DNA of 64,000 nucleotides from Flavobacteriales bacterium (GTDB lineage Bacteria; Bacteroidota; Bacteroidia; Flavobacteriales; Flavobacteriaceae), in assembly GCA_013205245.1 (NCBI GenBank), contig JABMNH010000038.1, positions 1-64,000 of the forward strand. Direction: 5' to 3'. Below, one piece after another: positions 61,031-64,000 of the stretch. Every line of letters begins with the position of its first letter. Within the stretch, counting starts at the first letter, position 1. The notes beneath the pieces were generated by a model that had not been told where the DNA came from, did not search any database, and was given only the letters and a program-made list of their open reading frames with translations. Both the position numbers and the translations under genes were made by a program.

Positions 61031-62116
61031 TTAATTTTTTACATCTAAAGCATCTCTTAAAGCATTTCCTGCCATCATAAAAGCCATTACCAAACTCATT
61101 ATGGCTAAACCCGGAATAATGGCTAAATAGGGTTTTCCTAAAATAATGTAATTGTAATGATCTTTAATCATGGCGCCCCAAGATGGTGTTGGTGGCTGTG
61201 CGCCGATGCCTAAAAAACTCAACCCGCTTTCAATTAAAATAGCGCCTGCAAAATTAGCTGCCGACATCACAATTATTGGGGCTAAAATATTGGGTAAAAT
61301 ATGTTTAAAAATAATGCGAAAATGTGAAAATCCTAAAGCTTTTGCAGCCTCTACATATTGTTGGTTTTTGGCACTCATAACTTGCCCTCTAACCACTCTT
61401 GCTACTTCTACCCACATTGTTAACCCAACAGCAATAAACACTTGCCAATAGCCTTTTCCTAAAGCCAATGTAATGGCGATAACCAAAAGTAAGGTTGGGA
61501 TTGTCCATGTTACGTTGATAAGCCACATTAAAAAAGCATCTGTTTTCCCGCCAAAATAGCCTGCCGTAGCGCCAATACTAATACCAATTGCCAAAGATAT
61601 AAATACGGCAATAAATCCTATAAAAAAAGAAATGCGTGTTCCTATTAAAATACGGCTCAGTAAATCTCTGCCATAACGGTCTGTGCCTAAAATAAAGGTT
61701 CTTTTTTCTATATAGTTTTTCATCCCTTTAGGGAAAAGAGACTTGGGTAAAAATTGTATTTTTTGAAGGCTTTTAGGGTAATTAACTACTTCAATACCGT
61801 CTGGTTTTATGGTAAAACTTTCTATAGGAATCTCTGTAACGCGTGTTATTTTTCCGAAAAATACCTTATCAAAAAACGTTTGTGATTTTGCATTTTTTGT
61901 TGGCACTTCCAACATCAACACGCTAAAACCAGGTGGTTTTGAATGTATTTCAAGATGCATCTGATTGGCATTTTTGGTGTTGTCTGGCGCCAAAGTATAC
62001 GCAAAAACAGCTACAAATGCACACAAAGCAATATACCAAAAACTCAAAAGCCCCACGTTGTTTTTTTTAAATTTACCCAGCGCTATTTGTGTTAATGATT
62101 TGCTATTTGAAGCCAT
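61031..62116 (-). CDS. OppC/DppC-like ABC transporter permease
   Basis: A 361-residue permease of the peptide/nickel ABC type. The N-terminal OppC_N membrane segment is followed by a long periplasmic insertion (about residues 50-135) not seen in typical DppC, then the transport domain with GTDRYGRDLLSRILIGTR, the coupling motif EAAKALGFSHFRIIFKHILPN and GLSFLGIGAQPPTPSWG. No OppB, ATPase or binding protein lies alongside it. The start is directly after the stop of the S41 protease gene. Peptide import is expected from the family but cannot be proven here. Confidence 0.9.
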   Translation of the reverse strand: MASNSKSLTQIALGKFKKNNVGLLSFWYIALCAFVAVFAYTLAPDNTKNANQMHLEIHSKPPGFSVLMLEVPTKNAKSQTFFDKVFFGKITRVTEIPIESFTIKPDGIEVVNYPKSLQKIQFLPKSLFPKGMKNYIEKRTFILGTDRYGRDLLSRILIGTRISFFIGFIAVFISLAIGISIGATAGYFGGKTDAFLMWLINVTWTIPTLLLVIAITLALGKGYWQVFIAVGLTMWVEVARVVRGQVMSAKNQQYVEAAKALGFSHFRIIFKHILPNILAPIIVMSAANFAGAILIESGLSFLGIGAQPPTPSWGAMIKDHYNYIILGKPYLAIIPGLAIMSLVMAFMMAGNALRDALDVKN

Positions 62117-64000
62117 TTAATTTTTGACTAAATGTTCTGTATTTTTGAGTTTTAGTTCAGCTAAAATATTTAACGCTTCGTTTATATAAGCATCTTTAGC
62201 TAAGTTTTTATGCCAAACATCTCTCTTTTGAGTTAAGACTGAATCTTTTTCGAGTTGCGGCCATTCGTAGGTTGGTGATTTAAAAACAAGATTGTCATTA
62301 AACGCGTTAAGATCCTTAAATTTCTCATTTTCTTGAATCCTTCCTTCTAAATCTTTTTTATAGGTTTTAAAATTTAGTGAAATACTTGTTGTTTTTTGGG
62401 CTTGTTTTAACCATTTGGCATTCTGATTGGCTAAATTAAAATAGGCGCTGTTACGCACTCTTAATTTGCTGTTGTTTACCACTTCGTCAAAATTGCTGTA
62501 TTTATTCCAAGGGGTATAATTAGCCGATGCAATTTTATCCCAAGCTAAAGGGTTTTCTTCGTCACGTTCGCCAACATCCATAAAGGCATATCTGTCTGGC
62601 AAAGCCACATCGCTTGTCACACCTTTTAGTTGTGTTGAACCGCCGTTTACACGATAAAATTTCTGAATGGTCATTTTTAAGGCGCCCAAATCTTGAGGAT
62701 AATCTACATAATTGTTCAAAGTCAAAATATTCTGAACTGTGCCTTTGCCAAAAGTCTGTTTGCTTCCTATAATAACAGCGCGGTTATAATCTTGCATCGC
62801 CGCAGCAAAAATTTCTGAAGCTGACGCCGAAAATTCATTCACCAAAACAACCAAAGAGCCATCCCACTGAATTTTTTTATTAGCATCGACACGAATATTA
62901 GGTTTTTCGTCTCTGTAACGCACTTGAACAACAGGGCCTTCTTTAATAAATAGTCCGGCAATATCTATAGCAGTACTTAACGAACCGCCGCCATTATTAC
63001 GTAAATCTATTAAAATGCCTTGCACCTTTTCTTGTTTTAAATATTCTATTTGCTTGGTCATATCTGTAGCCGAATTTCTAGAATTCGATTTTTTAAAATC
63101 TATATAAAATTTTGGCAGGTTAATAATGCCATATTTAACACCGTTTTTTTCTACAATACTCGATTTAGCAAAGACCTCTTCAAGCTCTACGATATCTCTG
63201 ATAATAGAAATAACTTTAATGCCGCCACTAATTTTTTTAAGGGTTAATTGCACCTCAGTGCCTTTTTTCCCTTTAATAAATTCTATGGCATCATCTAAGC
63301 GCATACCAACGATATCAAGTGGTTCTTTATTGCCTTGAGCTACTTTTAGAATAATATCGCCAACCTCGAGTTCTCCTTTTTTCCATGCGGGGCCGCCAGA
63401 AATTAATTCTACTACTTTGGTAAAATCACCTTTTTTTTGCAAACGTGCGCCAATACCTTCAAGTTTGCCAGCCATGCTAATGTCGAAACGTTTTTTGTCT
63501 TGAGGCGCAAAATAAGTTGTGTGTGGATCGAAAGCTAAAGTAATGGTGTTTAAGAAAGCCGAAAAACCATCGTCTTCATTTAATTCCAACATTCTCTTAA
63601 AGAAATCTCCCATAGTATTTTGAATACTTTCTCTTACTTCTACTTCTATTTCTTTAAACGATTTTTCGTGGTATGACGCCTCTTTTTTATGCTTCTCTTT
63701 TTCTAAATCTATTCTGTCCATCAAGCCAGATATCGCGTTAAGCTTTAGCTCTTTTTGCCATTTTTTAATACGTTCTGCATCTGTTTTAGCATACTGAATC
63801 TCTTCATATTTTAGCTCAATCTCTTCTTTTTTATTGAAGTTAAAAGGTGCTGTTAAAAGCTCTGAATAAAAGGATTCAACTTCTTTTACACGCTCTTTAT
63901 AACGGCCATAAACCAATTTGAAAAAAGTTAAATCTTCTGCTTTTATTTGGTCGTCGATGAGATTTTTATATTCAGAAAAAGCTTCAATATCCGATTGTAA
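62117..64000 (-). CDS. prc: Tail-specific S41 protease (Prc), N-terminus beyond the window
   Basis: The frame stays open to the right edge, and the first ATG lies outside; the 627 residues visible form most of a Prc-type periplasmic protease. Seen are an N-terminal helical region (DIEAFSEYKNLIDDQIK), a PDZ domain (KLEGIGARLQKKGDFTKV, then GPAWKKGELEVGDIILKV), and the S41 core with the nucleophile in VLVNEFSASASEIFAAAM and the Lys in KQTFGKGTVQN, followed by the DUF3340-like C-terminal segment. It degrades or trims envelope proteins. The permease gene starts right after its stop codon. Confidence 0.95.
   Translation of the reverse strand, partial: LQSDIEAFSEYKNLIDDQIKAEDLTFFKLVYGRYKERVKEVESFYSELLTAPFNFNKKEEIELKYEEIQYAKTDAERIKKWQKELKLNAISGLMDRIDLEKEKHKKEASYHEKSFKEIEVEVRESIQNTMGDFFKRMLELNEDDGFSAFLNTITLAFDPHTTYFAPQDKKRFDISMAGKLEGIGARLQKKGDFTKVVELISGGPAWKKGELEVGDIILKVAQGNKEPLDIVGMRLDDAIEFIKGKKGTEVQLTLKKISGGIKVISIIRDIVELEEVFAKSSIVEKNGVKYGIINLPKFYIDFKKSNSRNSATDMTKQIEYLKQEKVQGILIDLRNNGGGSLSTAIDIAGLFIKEGPVVQVRYRDEKPNIRVDANKKIQWDGSLVVLVNEFSASASEIFAAAMQDYNRAVIIGSKQTFGKGTVQNILTLNNYVDYPQDLGALKMTIQKFYRVNGGSTQLKGVTSDVALPDRYAFMDVGERDEENPLAWDKIASANYTPWNKYSNFDEVVNNSKLRVRNSAYFNLANQNAKWLKQAQKTTSISLNFKTYKKDLEGRIQENEKFKDLNAFNDNLVFKSPTYEWPQLEKDSVLTQKRDVWHKNLAKDAYINEALNILAELKLKNTEHLVKN

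Noticed and set aside
1-64000. CRISPR array, rRNA, tRNA, IS element or prophage
   Set aside because: Reading through the intergenic regions I saw no regularly spaced direct repeats, no tRNA cloverleaf, and no transposase or phage structural gene.

Overview
The window looks like chromosomal DNA of a marine-type flavobacterium (Bacteroidota, Flavobacteriaceae). Supporting signs are the low G+C content, -7 promoter boxes of the Bacteroidetes form TAnnTTTG, a type IX secretion system (T9SS) component (PorT/SprT) and a T9SS-sorted cargo protein, two large TonB-dependent receptors with N-terminal carboxypeptidase-regulatory-like domains, a TamL lipoprotein of the BamA family, and an sdhCAB operon of the Bacteroidetes type. 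I see no rRNA, tRNA, CRISPR array, IS transposase or prophage. Both edges cut genes: a few codons of a minus-strand gene at the left, and a Prc-type S41 protease at the right.

Layout. 1-7.7 kb: sodium:amino-acid symporter, aldo/keto reductase, phosphoglycerate kinase, PlsC acyltransferase and a membrane M28 peptidase, with two gene-free stretches that hold degenerate palindromic repeats. 7.8-10.4 kb: a CBS protein, then a small accessory-looking block (GIDE-domain membrane protein, zinc-knuckle protein, NUMOD4/HNH-like protein), then a short SSB. 10.5-18.5 kb: housekeeping genes (queA, ubiE/menG, porT, a TrmH-family methylase, tamL, fbaA, accD). 18.5-29.2 kb: surface and envelope genes, namely a lipoprotein, a T9SS beta-propeller protein, dGTPase, a beta-helix lipoprotein with a TonB receptor, a YwqK-like protein and a DUF3109 protein. 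29.3-32.8 kb: MarC and a divergent pseudouridine-degradation cluster (BtpA-like / HTH-PfkB kinase / PsuG). 32.8-36.0 kb: a minus-strand run of TrmH-family methylase, HupE-like protein, dCMP deaminase and CTP protease. 36.1-39.6 kb: mutS, tatA, PAP2. 39.6-41.2 kb: O-methyltransferase, anti-sigma-like protein and ECF sigma factor. 41.5-45.3 kb: sdhC-sdhA-[four-helix-bundle gene]-sdhB. 45.5-51 kb: DUF2975/HTH pair, a small membrane ORF, threonine dehydratase, an aminotransferase/omega-amidase pair, acyl-ACP desaturase. 51-64 kb: TonB receptor, pgi, M23 peptidase, DUF3108, DsbD, tilS, an orphan OppC-like permease and Prc.

How the genes connect. Central carbon metabolism is represented by pgk, fbaA, pgi and sdhCAB; fatty-acid and lipid metabolism by accD, plsC and the desaturase; tRNA and rRNA maturation by queA, tilS and two TrmH-family enzymes; envelope biogenesis and secretion by porT, tamL, tatA, dsbD, an M23 peptidase and two S41 proteases.

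Most notable signals: (1) a six-unit, strictly 11-bp-periodic TTAACNT array upstream of the beta-helix lipoprotein/TonB receptor pair, with the architecture of a PhoB/OmpR-type operator, and a second shorter array in the same locus; (2) a perfect 16-bp hairpin between those two genes; (3) a four-helix-bundle (23S intervening-sequence-type) gene lodged between sdhA and sdhB and bounded by AGCGAA-type repeats whose transcripts could pair end to end; (4) a divergent pseudouridine cluster around an 8-bp-arm palindrome, with a BtpA-like enzyme of unknown role; (5) an M23 peptidase with Cys in place of the second His of the HxH zinc motif.
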